This document shows, piece by piece, positions 51,682 to 62,142 of a stretch of DNA of 64,000 nt (positions within the stretch are counted from its first letter, which is position 1; each line of letters begins with the position of its first letter). Source of the stretch: Agromyces sp. CF514 (GTDB lineage Bacteria > Actinomycetota > Actinomycetes > Actinomycetales > Microbacteriaceae); assembly GCF_900113185.1 (NCBI RefSeq), contig NZ_FOZD01000002.1, positions 372,001 through 436,000 on the forward strand. The letters run 5' to 3'. The notes beneath the pieces were generated by a model, which saw only the letters and a list, made by a program, of their open reading frames with translations, made no database searches and was not told where the DNA came from. Both the position numbers and the translations under genes were made by a program.

Positions 51682-52610
51682 CCGAGGTGGCAGGAGCCGC
51701 GGCGACGAAGAACCCGACGCGCGACGCGGTGCCGAGCACCCGCACGGTGAACACCATCGCCGGGCTGCGGGCCGTGCTCGACGAACGACGCCGTGCCGGG
51801 GCATCCGTCGCGCTCGTGCCCACGATGGGAGCCCTGCACGACGGCCATCTCGCCCTCGTGCGGCGCGCTCGCGAGCTCGCCGACGTCGTCGTCGTGTCGA
51901 TCTTCGTGAACCCGCTGCAGTTCGGCCCGACCGAAGACCTCGACCGATACCCGCGCACCCTCGAAGCGGATGTCGCGGCGCTCACGGGCCTCGGCGTCGA
52001 GGTCGTGTTCGCACCCGACGTCGCCGAGATGTACCCCAACGGACCGGCCGGCACCAGGGTCGGCGCCGGCCCGGCCGGCGAGCGCTACGAGGGCGCGCAC
52101 CGCCCCGGTCACTTCGACGGCATGCTCACGGTCGTCGCGAAGCTCTTCTCGATCGCGCAGCCCGACGTGGCCGTGTTCGGCCAGAAGGACGCCCAGCAGG
52201 TGTTCCTCGTCGGCCGCATGATCGCCGACCTCGACCTGCGCCTCCGGCTCGAGGTCGTTCCGACCGTGCGCGAAGCCGACGGGCTCGCCCTGTCGAGCCG
52301 TAACAGGTTCCTCGACGACGACGAGCGAGTCGCCGCCCTCGTGCTCGCCGAGTCCCTCGACGCCGCGCACACGGCCGCCGCAGACGGCACGTCCGAGCTC
52401 CTCGCCGAGGGCGTCGCCGCGTTCGGCGACCACGACGGCGTCGACCTCGACTACCTCGTCGTCGTGGATCCCGCCACGTTCCTCCCGATCGACGAGGCGT
52501 TCGCCGGGCAGGCACTCGTGCTCGTCGCCGCACGCGTCGGCGCGACGCGCCTCATCGACAACGCCTTCGTCGAGGTCGGCGCGAAGCAACCCCCCAGCCC
52601 GGCTGAGTAG
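51678..52610 (+). CDS. panC: Pantothenate synthetase (pantoate-beta-alanine ligase, 310 aa)
   Basis: Last step of vitamin B5 synthesis: pantoate plus beta-alanine plus ATP. VPTMGALHDGHLALVRRAR (48-66) with HDGH at 54-57, FVNPLQFGPTEDLDRYPR, FGQKDAQQ, and LALSSRNRFL (KMSKS-equivalent) are all present. GTG start overlaps the DUF2520 stop (GTGA). The first 20 residues extend beyond typical PanC. No panD follows; lysS comes next. Confidence 0.95.
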   Translation: MTEVAGAAATKNPTRDAVPSTRTVNTIAGLRAVLDERRRAGASVALVPTMGALHDGHLALVRRARELADVVVVSIFVNPLQFGPTEDLDRYPRTLEADVAALTGLGVEVVFAPDVAEMYPNGPAGTRVGAGPAGERYEGAHRPGHFDGMLTVVAKLFSIAQPDVAVFGQKDAQQVFLVGRMIADLDLRLRLEVVPTVREADGLALSSRNRFLDDDERVAALVLAESLDAAHTAAADGTSELLAEGVAAFGDHDGVDLDYLVVVDPATFLPIDEAFAGQALVLVAARVGATRLIDNAFVEVGAKQPPSPAE

Positions 52611-52646
52611 TCTTGACGGGCACGTGCCCCGCGACGAGAGAGAACG

Positions 52647-54173
<1,527 letters not shown>

Positions 54174-54216
54174 CGACGCCCCCGTCGCACCCCGAGCCGA
54201 AGAGCGGATGCCGCAC

Positions 54217-54360
54217 ATGAACGACTACCTCCCCAAGAGCGAGCTCGAGCCCGACCCCGACCCCAAACGCCCGTCGAACACGCGCGTCGCCATCTGGATC
54301 ATCGTGGGCGCGGTCGGCGCCTACCTCCTCGGATCGGGCATTTGGGGCCTGCTGACCTGA
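54217..54360 (+). CDS. Small single-TM protein (47 aa)
   Basis: MNDYLPKSELEPDPDPKRPS then VAIWIIVGAVGAYLLGSGIW: a hydrophilic head with Pro/Asp repeats and one C-terminal TM helix. An ATG at 54208 would add three residues and lies close after GAAGAGCGG. The gene sits 43 nt after lysS and just before a terminator, so probably shares its transcript. Similar tail-like proteins occur after lysS in relatives, from memory. Function unknown. Confidence 0.6.
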   Translation: MNDYLPKSELEPDPDPKRPSNTRVAIWIIVGAVGAYLLGSGIWGLLT

Positions 54361-54366
54361 GACGTA

Positions 54367-54422
54367 CGGATGCCGCGGCCGGCCGCCCCCGAACGGGCGC
54401 CGCGCCGTGGCATCCGCTTTCC
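54367..54422 (+). terminator. Terminator built from a GGATGCC inverted pair
   Basis: CGGATGCCGCGGC (54367-54379) pairs with GCCGTGGCATCCG (54404-54416), 12-13 bp with one G-U, then TTTCCC. Loop 24 nt, itself able to pair. Ends the lysS unit. Confidence 0.6.
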
Positions 54423-54449
54423 CAGCCGGACCACGTATCCTGAAGGCCT

Positions 54450-54647
54450 ATGGACGATTTCTGGGCCAACGCGATCTGGTCGCTCGCACCGACCGTGCTC
54501 ATCGGACTCATCTTCTGGTTCGTGATGCGCGCGATCCTGCGTGCTGACCGCACCGAGCGTGCCGCGTACGCCCAGATCGAGGCCGAGGAGCGTGCGAAGC
54601 TCGGCCTGCCCCGGCGCGACCGCGGCATCGAGCGCTCCGCCGACTGA
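54450..54647 (+). CDS. Small membrane protein (65 aa) upstream of cardiolipin synthase
   Basis: MDDFWANAIWSLAPTVLIGL starts one TM helix (about 10-30), followed by a basic, Ala/Glu-rich cytosolic tail (RTERAAYAQIEAEERAKLG). No enzymatic motif. TATCCT at 54436-54441 lies 8 nt before the ATG, so the transcript is probably leaderless or nearly so. Its stop is 4 nt before the cardiolipin synthase ATG, so the two are an operon. Function unknown. Confidence 0.7.
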   Translation: MDDFWANAIWSLAPTVLIGLIFWFVMRAILRADRTERAAYAQIEAEERAKLGLPRRDRGIERSAD

Positions 54648-54651
54648 CCCG

Positions 54652-56127
54652 ATGACGGCGGAGGAGACCGCGACGGTCACGGCGATCGTGACCTTCACGC
54701 TGCTCGCCGTCGACCTGGTCATCCGCGTCATCGCGATCATCGTGGTGCCGCGCAACCGTCGCCCGACCGCGGGCATGGCCTGGTTGCTCGCGATCTTCTT
54801 CATCCCGTACCTCGGGGTGCTCTTCTTCATCCTCATCGGCAATCCGAAGCTGCCGAAGCGGCGTCGTGAGAAGCAGGCCGAGGTCGACAAGGTCATCCGC
54901 GAGGCCACGCACGGCGTCGAGCGCGTCAGCGACTCGAGCGCGTGGCCGTCATGGTTCGAGGGCGTCGTGCGCCTGAACCGCAACCTCGGGGCGATGCCGC
55001 TCATCGGGTCGAACAGCGCGAGCCTCATCGGCGGCTATCAGGACTCGCTCGACGCGATGACCGAGGCGGTGGCGGGTGCGGAGCGATACGTGCACGTCGA
55101 GTTCTACATCCTCGCCCTCGACAAGACCACCGAGCCGTTCTTCGCGGCGCTCGGCGACGCGGTCGCGCGCGGGGTGCAGGTGCGCGTGCTGCTCGACCAC
55201 ATCGCGTCGCTGCGTTCGAAGGGCTACCGGCGCACGCTGCGGCGCCTGACCGCCATCGGCGCGAACTGGGAACTCATGCTGCCGGTGCAGCCGTTGAAGG
55301 GCCGATACCAGCGCCCCGACCTGCGCAACCACCGCAAGATCCTCGTGATCGACGGCGAGGTGGCCTTCATGGGGTCGCAGAACATGATCGACCGCAGCTA
55401 CAACAAGGGCGGCAACATCCGTCGCGGGCTCAAGTGGAAAGAGCTGGTGACGCGGCTCGAGGGGCCGATCGTGTCGGGGCTCGACGTGATCTTCCGCACC
55501 GACTGGTACCTCGAGACGGGCGACGAGCTCACCGACGACATCGCGGACTCGTTCGACCAGCCGGCCGAGGCCCAGGACCTCGACTGCCAGGTCGTGCCGA
55601 GCGGCCCCGGATTCTCGACGCAGAACAACCTGAAGCTGTTCCTCGCGCTGCTCTACGCGGCCAAGGAGAAGCTCATCATCACGAGCCCGTACTTCGTGCC
55701 CGACGAGTCCATGCTCGTCGCGATCAGCGGCGCGACGCAGCGTGGCGTGCACGTCGAGCTCTTCGTGTCCGAGATCGGCGACCAGGCCCTCGTGTACCAC
55801 GCGCAGCGCTCGTACTACGAGGCGCTGCTGCGCGCGGGCGTGAAGATCTACATGTACAAGGCGCCGTACATCCTGCACGCGAAGCACTTCACGATCGACG
55901 ACGACGTCGCCGTGATCGGCTCGAGCAACATGGACATCCGCTCGTTCGAGCTGAACATGGAGGTCTCGCTGCTCGTTCGGGGCCGTTCGTTCGTGCAGGA
56001 GATGCGTGCGGTCGAAGACGGCTATCGCGCCGACAGCCGCGAGCTCACACTCGAGGAGTGGCTGCGGCAGCCGATCCGCTCGACGGTGCTCGACAACCTC
56101 GCGCGCCTCACCTCGGCGCTGCAGTAG
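54652..56127 (+). CDS. cls: Cardiolipin synthase, phospholipase D type (491 aa)
   Basis: Condenses phosphatidylglycerol molecules to cardiolipin at the membrane. PLDc_N region with two TM helices (about 9-30 and 42-62, ending FFILIGNPKLPKRRR), then two HKD motifs: HRKILVIDGEVAFMGSQN with His227, and HAKHFTIDDDVAVIGSSN with His409. Usual length and layout of ClsA. ATG 54652 fits; the longer upstream frame is not supported. Confidence 0.95.
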   Translation: MTAEETATVTAIVTFTLLAVDLVIRVIAIIVVPRNRRPTAGMAWLLAIFFIPYLGVLFFILIGNPKLPKRRREKQAEVDKVIREATHGVERVSDSSAWPSWFEGVVRLNRNLGAMPLIGSNSASLIGGYQDSLDAMTEAVAGAERYVHVEFYILALDKTTEPFFAALGDAVARGVQVRVLLDHIASLRSKGYRRTLRRLTAIGANWELMLPVQPLKGRYQRPDLRNHRKILVIDGEVAFMGSQNMIDRSYNKGGNIRRGLKWKELVTRLEGPIVSGLDVIFRTDWYLETGDELTDDIADSFDQPAEAQDLDCQVVPSGPGFSTQNNLKLFLALLYAAKEKLIITSPYFVPDESMLVAISGATQRGVHVELFVSEIGDQALVYHAQRSYYEALLRAGVKIYMYKAPYILHAKHFTIDDDVAVIGSSNMDIRSFELNMEVSLLVRGRSFVQEMRAVEDGYRADSRELTLEEWLRQPIRSTVLDNLARLTSALQ

Positions 56128-56514
56128 TCGCCGACCTCGGGAGCGGGCGGATGTCGCGGGCCGGCGACGCGACGCGACCCCATGCGGGTCGACCGCCCTT
56201 TCGCCCTGCGCGCGAACGACTTCCGCCTGTCACAGTCGCGAAACACGGCGACCGTAGCGTGCAGGAGAGTGCTCGCCGAAACCCTTCGCACGGCGATCCC
56301 ATCGTCGCGCCTACGTGCTACAAGCCCTGCAACAAAACGCACTGACCATGCGTGGAATTGCAAGAATCATGCGCAGGAATGCACCATATGCACCTTTGGT
56401 GCGTGATTGACTCGTTCACACGCACGATCATTGCCACCCTGATGAGTGCGAGTTCCACCGGGCGACTGCGATCCAGCGCCGTGTCTTCGACCATCGCACT
56501 CGAACTGGAGCACC
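56128..56514. other. Intergenic region, 387 bp, with a helically phased TGC array
   Basis: No gene supported. Between 56316 and 56402 the trinucleotide TGC recurs at 56316, 56328, 56349, 56359, 56370, 56380, 56389 and 56400, with CGC at 56338 filling the gap: a spacing of 9-12 bp over eight helical turns, most in an (A/T)TGC context. The stretch is less GC-rich than the flanks. It also includes GCACCA/TGGTGC arms (56381-56386, 56397-56402). It lies about 115-200 nt upstream of the M14 gene. Confidence 0.45.
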
Positions 56515-59500
56515 ATGACGTTCAGACACGTCCTCTCCGGTGTCGGGGTGGCCGCCATCGTCGGCGCGACCCTCGTCACCGCATCGGCACCGGCAGCGGC
56601 CGCCACGCCGACACCCGGCGCACTGCCGATCACCTATCCCATCTCGTCGCTCGTCGACGCGCCGGCGTCGTACCCCAGCCAGCCGGCGCTCGCCGTGCCC
56701 GACGACAACCCGGCCGACGCCTCGATCGCCCGCGGCGCCGTGCCGTACGACGAGATCGCGCCCCGGCTGAACTCGCTCATGGCCGCCAGCGACCGCATCT
56801 CGGTGCAGGTCGTCGGGCAGTCCGTGCTCGGCCGCGACATCCACCTCGTCACGATCACCGCACCCGAGACCGCGGCAGAGACCGCACAGCAGGCCGAGTG
56901 GCGCGACGAGATCAAGCACGATGCCGCGGGCGCAGCATCCGACGACGCGCTCATGGCCGGGTACAAGGTGCCCATCTGGTTCAACGCGAACATCCACGGC
57001 AACGAGTGGGAGGGCACTGACGGGGTGCTGCCCTACATCGAGCACCTCGCGACCGCGCCGATCGAGGAGGTCGCCGACGTGCTCGACGGCTACCGCCTCT
57101 ACTTCACCGTCACGAACAACCCCGACGGGCGCGCGCTGGGCCAGCGGGCGAACGGCGACGGATTCGACGCGAACCGCGACATGATCACGGGCGTGACCCC
57201 CGAGGCGCGCATCATCCGCGACCTGTCGGGCGTCATCCAGCCCACCTTCTACGTCGACCTGCACGGCTACACCAACGTGCTGCAGATCGAACCGTGCGGC
57301 CCGCCCCACGGCGAGAACTACGAGTACGACCTGTTCCTGCCGCACGCATACGAGGCCGCCCTCGCCATCGAGGAGGCCGTCGTCGACGCGAACATCCCCG
57401 GCAACACCTACCTCACGGAGAACGGCTCGGCGACCACGACCAACACGGGCAAGGTGAAGATCCCCTACCGCGACATCCGCTCGGGATGGGACGACTGGCC
57501 CCCGATCTTCACGCCCCAGTTCATCGCCTACCAGGGCGCGATCACGAACACCGTCGAGCTGCCCCTCGGCCGCACGAACAACGCCGCGCAGAACCAGGCG
57601 AACACGCTCGTGAACGTCGCCGTCGCCGAACTCGTCATCGAGACCTCGGTCGACTACGTGGTCGGCAACGCCGAGGCGCTGCTCGAGAACCAGATCGAGA
57701 TCTTCCGCCGCGGCGACGCGGGCGAGGAGCTGCGCACCATCGCAGCCGATGCCGATCCGACGACGATCCCCGGCCCCGACCAGTGGGCCGACATCTGGGA
57801 CGAGACCGACGTGTACCGTGCCGAGTTCCCCCGTGGCTACGTGATCCCCATGGGTGCCGCCCAGCGCTCGACGACCGATGCCGCACGCCTGGTCGACCAG
57901 CTCATCGCCAACGGCGTCGAGGTGTCCCGTGCCACCGCGGCGTTCACGATCGACGGCGTCGAGTACCCGGCCGGCAGCTACGTCGTCGACATGCACCAGC
58001 CGTTGCGCGGCATGGCGAACGTGCTCCTCGACGAGGGCTCCGACATCTCCGAGCGCGTGCCCGACATGTACGACATCTCGGCGTGGAGCCTCGCGCTGCT
58101 CTGGGGTGCCGACGTGGTCGACGTCGGTTCCACGACCGACGCCGAACTGCCGATGCCCGTCGAGGCGATCGAGGAGGCCGCGCCGACCGGTGCGGTGCCC
58201 GCCGAGGGCGCCTACCTCGAACTCGCGACGGCAGGCGCGGCCGAGTACCAGGCCGTCAACGCCCTGCTCGACGCGGGCGTGCCGGTGTCGGAGTTCGAGG
58301 ACGGCAGCGTCATCGTCGCCGGCTCGTCTCGTGACGCCGCGCAGGTCGTGGCCGATGCCTACGGCGTGACGTTCACCGCATCCGACGGACTGCGCCTCCG
58401 CGAGGAGCCGAGCCGCGGCCTCGACCGCCTCACCGTGGCCTACTCGGGCACCCAGGACGATCGCGTCACCCTGCAGCGACTCGGGTTCACCGACATCCGT
58501 CTCGTGACCGCCGCCACCATCACCTCGGGTGCGGTCGATCTCGCCACGGCCGACGTGCTCTGGGTCGGCGGAAACCTCGCCTTCACGGGGGCGAACGCCG
58601 CGGGCGCCGCCAAGGTGCAGGAGTTCCTCGCCGCGGGCAAGGGCGTGGCGGGCAAGGGCACCGCGGTCGCGGCCTTCGCGAACGCGTTCGGGCTCACGAC
58701 CGTGACCGCCACGAGCGGCACGAGCGGCTCGAACGGCATCGTGCACGTCGCCGACGCCGAGGGCGGACTGCTGGCCTCGTACACGCAGGACACCGCCTTC
58801 GTCTACCCGGCCGTCTGGTACACCGGGCTGGGCGAGAACGCCGAGGTCGAGCAGACCTACGCAGGCGACGACACCTTCGTCGCCGGTCACTGGGCCGACA
58901 GCGCAGGGCGTTCGACGACGGATGCCGCGGGCCAGGCCTCGGTGGTCACCGCGACCGCCGCGGGCGGCGCGCGTCTCGCGATGCTCGGCACCTCGGTCAA
59001 CTTCCGCACGCACCCGGTGGGGTCCTACCCCTCGATCGCCCGCAGCCTGTACTGGGTCGCAGGCGAGGGCGCAGCCGTGGTCGGACCGGTCATCGAGGAG
59101 GACCTCACCGAGGAGACGCGAGGCGGCGTGACCCTGCCCGACTCCGTCGAGGCGGGCAAGACCGCGCACGTGGTCGTGACCGGCGACCATGAGGGCACCG
59201 CGTTCCAGACGGTGCTCTTCTCGACGCCGGTGCCGCTCGGCACGCAGACGGTGGTCGACGGCGGCTTCGACGTGCTGATCCCCGCGGACACCGCGCCGGG
59301 CACGCACCGGCTCGCACTCGTGACCGAGTCGGGCGAGCTCTTCGGCTGGGACGACTTCACCGTGACCGCAGCGGTCGACGGCGAGACGCCCGGCGGCGAG
59401 ACGCCCGTCGAGACCGAGGCGCCGACCGATGGCTCGGGCTCGGGCACGGCGGGCAGTGCATCGGGCGACGGACTGGCCGACACGGGGTTCCCGGTGGCCC

Positions 59501-59592
59501 TGCCGCTCGGCATCGGCGCAGGCGTGCTGCTCCTCGGAGCCGCGGCCGTGCTCTTCGCACGCCGACGCAGGATCGGGGTCTCCGCCGAGTAG
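56515..59592 (+). CDS. Sortase-anchored M14 zinc carboxypeptidase (1025 aa)
   Basis: Large surface metallocarboxypeptidase. Signal peptide about 1-30 (APAAAATP). M14 domain about 70-390: zinc ligands His161 and Glu164 (NIHGNEWEG) and His250 (VDLHGYT), substrate region TNNPDGRALGQRANGDGFDANRD, catalytic Glu348 (NTVELPLG). About 500 residues of extra beta-rich sequence follow, then a Glu/Thr/Gly-rich linker and the wall-sorting signal LADTG (987-991), a TM stretch and RRRR tail: an LAXTG-type motif used by class E sortases. ATG has GGAG 6 nt upstream. Substrate unknown; probably peptide scavenging or wall peptide trimming. Confidence 0.88.
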   Translation: MTFRHVLSGVGVAAIVGATLVTASAPAAAATPTPGALPITYPISSLVDAPASYPSQPALAVPDDNPADASIARGAVPYDEIAPRLNSLMAASDRISVQVVGQSVLGRDIHLVTITAPETAAETAQQAEWRDEIKHDAAGAASDDALMAGYKVPIWFNANIHGNEWEGTDGVLPYIEHLATAPIEEVADVLDGYRLYFTVTNNPDGRALGQRANGDGFDANRDMITGVTPEARIIRDLSGVIQPTFYVDLHGYTNVLQIEPCGPPHGENYEYDLFLPHAYEAALAIEEAVVDANIPGNTYLTENGSATTTNTGKVKIPYRDIRSGWDDWPPIFTPQFIAYQGAITNTVELPLGRTNNAAQNQANTLVNVAVAELVIETSVDYVVGNAEALLENQIEIFRRGDAGEELRTIAADADPTTIPGPDQWADIWDETDVYRAEFPRGYVIPMGAAQRSTTDAARLVDQLIANGVEVSRATAAFTIDGVEYPAGSYVVDMHQPLRGMANVLLDEGSDISERVPDMYDISAWSLALLWGADVVDVGSTTDAELPMPVEAIEEAAPTGAVPAEGAYLELATAGAAEYQAVNALLDAGVPVSEFEDGSVIVAGSSRDAAQVVADAYGVTFTASDGLRLREEPSRGLDRLTVAYSGTQDDRVTLQRLGFTDIRLVTAATITSGAVDLATADVLWVGGNLAFTGANAAGAAKVQEFLAAGKGVAGKGTAVAAFANAFGLTTVTATSGTSGSNGIVHVADAEGGLLASYTQDTAFVYPAVWYTGLGENAEVEQTYAGDDTFVAGHWADSAGRSTTDAAGQASVVTATAAGGARLAMLGTSVNFRTHPVGSYPSIARSLYWVAGEGAAVVGPVIEEDLTEETRGGVTLPDSVEAGKTAHVVVTGDHEGTAFQTVLFSTPVPLGTQTVVDGGFDVLIPADTAPGTHRLALVTESGELFGWDDFTVTAAVDGETPGGETPVETEAPTDGSGSGTAGSASGDGLADTGFPVALPLGIGAGVLLLGAAAVLFARRRRIGVSAE

Positions 59593-59692
59593 GGCCGACC
59601 TGGGTCGACCGAACCGGGCGCCGCGGGCGCGATGCGCGAGCATCGCCGCCCGCGGCGTTCTCGCGTGCTCGGCGGGGGAGTGCTGCGAGCGG

Positions 59693-60748
59693 TCAGGCGC
59701 GCGGCTTCAGCCGCACGGTCGGCAGCTCGGGCGCGGGCAGCGGGTCGCCGTCGAAACCGGCGACCGTGCCGAAACGCCCGTCGGTATCGCCGCGCGCGAT
59801 GACGTCGGCCTGCCAGGCGCGCCGGAACTCGGCGACCTCGTCGTGGCTGCGCCCGATGAAGTTCCACCACATCACGAGTTCCTCGCCGAACGGCACGCCG
59901 CCGATGAGGATCACGCGGGCCGGCCCATGATCGTCGGCCCGCAGCCGCACGCCCTCGTGGCCGGTCGCGACGTGCCCGAGCTCGTTCGCCGCGAGGTGCG
60001 ACGTGTGCCCGGCGACGGCCAGCGGATCGGCGTCGGCCGCGCCGTCGTCGTGCTCGCTCTCGAGCGCGGCGATCGTCGCGGTCACCGGCCCTCGATCGAC
60101 GAGCAGTCCGTGCTCGAACGCGGGGTCGAGCTCGATCCACGCCTCGCCGCCCGGAGGGAGCTCGATCTGCGCTCCGACGAGCGGCGAGAACAGGGTCACG
60201 GATGCCTCGTCGTCGAGGCCCGGAAGCGCGCCGGCGAACACGCGCACGACCGCGTCGTCGACCTGCACCGGCACCGTGTCGGCGTGCTCGAAGAAGGGCG
60301 CGACGTCGCGCGAGGCGCTCGGGAGCGCGACCCACAGCTGCACGCCGTGCAGGCGCGTCGTGCCGGGCGTGGACACCTCGGAGTGGGCGATGCCGCGGCC
60401 CGCGGTCATGAGGTTCACGGCGCCCGGGCGCACGAACTCGGCGCTGCCCGTGCTGTCGTGGTGCTCGATCTCGCCCTCGAAGAGCCAGCTCACCGTCTGC
60501 AGGCCGGTGTGCGGATGCGGCGGCACGACCATGCCGCCGGAGGTCGCGACCTCGTCGGGACCGTAGTGGTCGACGAAGCACCAGGCGCCGATCGTCGTGC
60601 GGCCGCGCTGGGGGAGCGTGCGTCGGACGTTCATCGCGCGGGGACCGCCGAGGGGCACGTCGCGGGGCTCGAGCACCGTGATCGAGGCGGCGCCGGAGCG
60701 CTCGGGCGGGCACACGAGCTCGACGGGATCGCGTTCGAGATTGCTCAT
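59693..60748 (-). CDS. Pirin family protein (351 aa)
   Basis: Cupin-fold protein. The metal site motifs HPHTGLQTVSWLFEGE-like (PPHPHTGLQTVSWLFEGEIE, about 76-95) and GAVNLMTAGRGIAHSE (about 107-122) are typical of pirins; the C-terminal pirin_C domain follows (VILIGGVPFGEELVMWWNF). Some pirins are quercetin dioxygenases or redox regulators; the role here is unknown. TACCAT 6 nt before the ATG suggests a leaderless message. Divergent from the lipoprotein gene. Confidence 0.92.
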   Translation of the reverse strand: MSNLERDPVELVCPPERSGAASITVLEPRDVPLGGPRAMNVRRTLPQRGRTTIGAWCFVDHYGPDEVATSGGMVVPPHPHTGLQTVSWLFEGEIEHHDSTGSAEFVRPGAVNLMTAGRGIAHSEVSTPGTTRLHGVQLWVALPSASRDVAPFFEHADTVPVQVDDAVVRVFAGALPGLDDEASVTLFSPLVGAQIELPPGGEAWIELDPAFEHGLLVDRGPVTATIAALESEHDDGAADADPLAVAGHTSHLAANELGHVATGHEGVRLRADDHGPARVILIGGVPFGEELVMWWNFIGRSHDEVAEFRRAWQADVIARGDTDGRFGTVAGFDGDPLPAPELPTVRLKPRA

Positions 60749-60754
60749 GCCCGC

Positions 60755-60760
60755 ATGGTA
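60755..60760 (-). promoter_or_regulatory. -10 box of a probable leaderless pirin transcript
   Basis: TACCAT on the minus strand, 6 nt before the pirin ATG, no ribosome site between. Confidence 0.5.
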
Positions 60761-60807
60761 GCCCCAGCCCGCCGGGTCGCGACGCGCGCCGGACGCGGTC
60801 GAACCGA

Positions 60808-60813
60808 TACCAT
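60808..60813 (+). promoter_or_regulatory. -10 box of a probable leaderless lipoprotein transcript
   Basis: TACCAT, 6 nt before the ATG at 60820. Same hexamer and same spacing as for the divergent pirin gene. Confidence 0.5.
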
Positions 60814-60819
60814 TACGGC

Positions 60820-61275
60820 ATGCACTCCTCCCTCACTCTCCGTCGTGCTGGCCTCGCGGCCGTGGCCGTGGCATCCGTGTTCCTGCTCTCCGCGTGCAAC
60901 CCCAGCCCGCGTGCGATCGAGAACTTCGACGGGCTGCCGGTGAGCGATCACGAGGGCGATGCAGACGGCCACACCGACGAGGGTGCTTCAGACGAGGGCC
61001 TCTCGGCCGCGTGGGTCGGCCAGGGCGGCCAGATCGCCATCACGATCTCGGGCAGCTCGACCTGCCCGGTCGTCGGAACGCGCATCAACGTCGTCGACGA
61101 CGCCGACAGCGGCAACCGCGTGTCGGTCGACGTGCAGGGTCCGGCCGACGACGAGGTCTGCACCATGGACTTCGTGCCGCACACCACCGTGTTCTGGACG
61201 CCGGTCTTCGTGACCACGACCCAGCCGCTGGTCGTCGAGGTCGGCGACCAGTCGTTCACGCTCCCGATCAAGTAG
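60820..61275 (+). CDS. Putative lipoprotein (151 aa), function unknown
   Basis: Type II signal peptide with lipobox FLLSAC, Cys26 lipidated. The mature part is acidic and carries two further Cys (SSTCPVVGTRIN and DEVCTMDF), perhaps a disulfide within a small beta-sandwich; it ends VVEVGDQSFTLPIK. No named family recognised. Leaderless start predicted. Its last 8 nt overlap the 3' end of the convergent XRE gene. Confidence 0.75.
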   Translation: MHSSLTLRRAGLAAVAVASVFLLSACNPSPRAIENFDGLPVSDHEGDADGHTDEGASDEGLSAAWVGQGGQIAITISGSSTCPVVGTRINVVDDADSGNRVSVDVQGPADDEVCTMDFVPHTTVFWTPVFVTTTQPLVVEVGDQSFTLPIK

Positions 61276-61510
61276 CCGCCCGAGGGCGCCGCACCAGCAG
61301 CTCTCCGATCTCGCAGTCGAGGGCCTCGCAGATCGCCTGGAGCGTCGAGAAGCGGATGGCGCGCGCCCGGTCGTTCTTCAGCACGCTGAGGTTCACGACC
61401 GAGACCCCGACGAGCTCGCTCAGCCTCGTGAGCGTCATGCCCCTGAGGGCGAGCAGCTCGTCGAGCCGGCAATGCACATCGGATGCCTCGTCGGGCTCGG
61501 CGGGTGCCAT
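61268..61510 (-). CDS. XRE/Cro-family HTH regulator, YozG-like (80 aa)
   Basis: Compact DNA-binding protein: HCRLDELLALRGMTLTRLSE, VGVSVVNLSVLKNDRARAIR and STLQAICEALDCEIGELLV form the five-helix XRE fold. Such short regulators are usually paired with DUF2975 membrane proteins, as here; its ATG overlaps the DUF2975 stop by 1 nt (TGATG). It probably autoregulates the pair; the repeated AACGAATATCGATA at 62143-62172 is the candidate operator. Confidence 0.88.
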   Translation of the reverse strand: MAPAEPDEASDVHCRLDELLALRGMTLTRLSELVGVSVVNLSVLKNDRARAIRFSTLQAICEALDCEIGELLVRRPRAAT

Positions 61511-62130
61511 CAGACGAGCCCCTCGGTGTCGCGGCGCAGCCGGTCGCCGATCGAGAACACCACGGTCGCGAGTGCGGCCACGAACGCGAGCAGCAGGTAC
61601 GGCGCGAGGTCGACGGACATGACCACGTTGTCGAAGGTGCGCTCGCTCACCACGGCGAAGGCGCCGTTCGCCGCCATGTTGCCGAAGAACGGCACGGCGG
61701 CATAGCCCAGCAGCCCGGTGAAGCCCGCGATCGTGACGAGGCGCGTGTTCCGTCGGCTGAAGACGCGGCCTCGCATGACCGACCAGCTGAGCGCCACGAG
61801 GCAGGCGACGACCACGACGACCGTGGTCGCGGCGATCGCCTGCTCGATGACGAGCGAGGCGAGCGAGAGTGCCGGCAGCGAGTCCGCGGTGACGGCCGCC
61901 CGGTCGAGGACCACGGGCAGGGAGGCGCCGTCGGGTCCGATCGGCGCCTCGGCCACCGTGCCGACGAACTCGGCGGGCACCTGCACGTCGCGATTCGGGA
62001 GGACCTCGATGATGCGCAGGACCGCTGCGACGACCGCCCAGACGGCGATGACCGTACCTGCGACGAGGAACGCCCCCATGCCGACGAGGTCGGCCCGGCT
62101 CGGTCGGTACTGCTGGGTCGTGCTGCTCAT
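61510..62130 (-). CDS. DUF2975 membrane protein (206 aa)
   Basis: Four TM helices (about 15-38, 88-112, 128-150 and 165-190), with the family's VFSRRNTRLVTIAGF segment before TM3. Partner of the downstream XRE regulator; function unknown. ATG 62130 is chosen because GGAG lies 9 nt upstream; an in-frame ATG at 62142 would start within that site and is rejected. Confidence 0.85.
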   Translation of the reverse strand: MSSTTQQYRPSRADLVGMGAFLVAGTVIAVWAVVAAVLRIIEVLPNRDVQVPAEFVGTVAEAPIGPDGASLPVVLDRAAVTADSLPALSLASLVIEQAIAATTVVVVVACLVALSWSVMRGRVFSRRNTRLVTIAGFTGLLGYAAVPFFGNMAANGAFAVVSERTFDNVVMSVDLAPYLLLAFVAALATVVFSIGDRLRRDTEGLV

Positions 62131-62142
62131 CACGCGCTCCAT

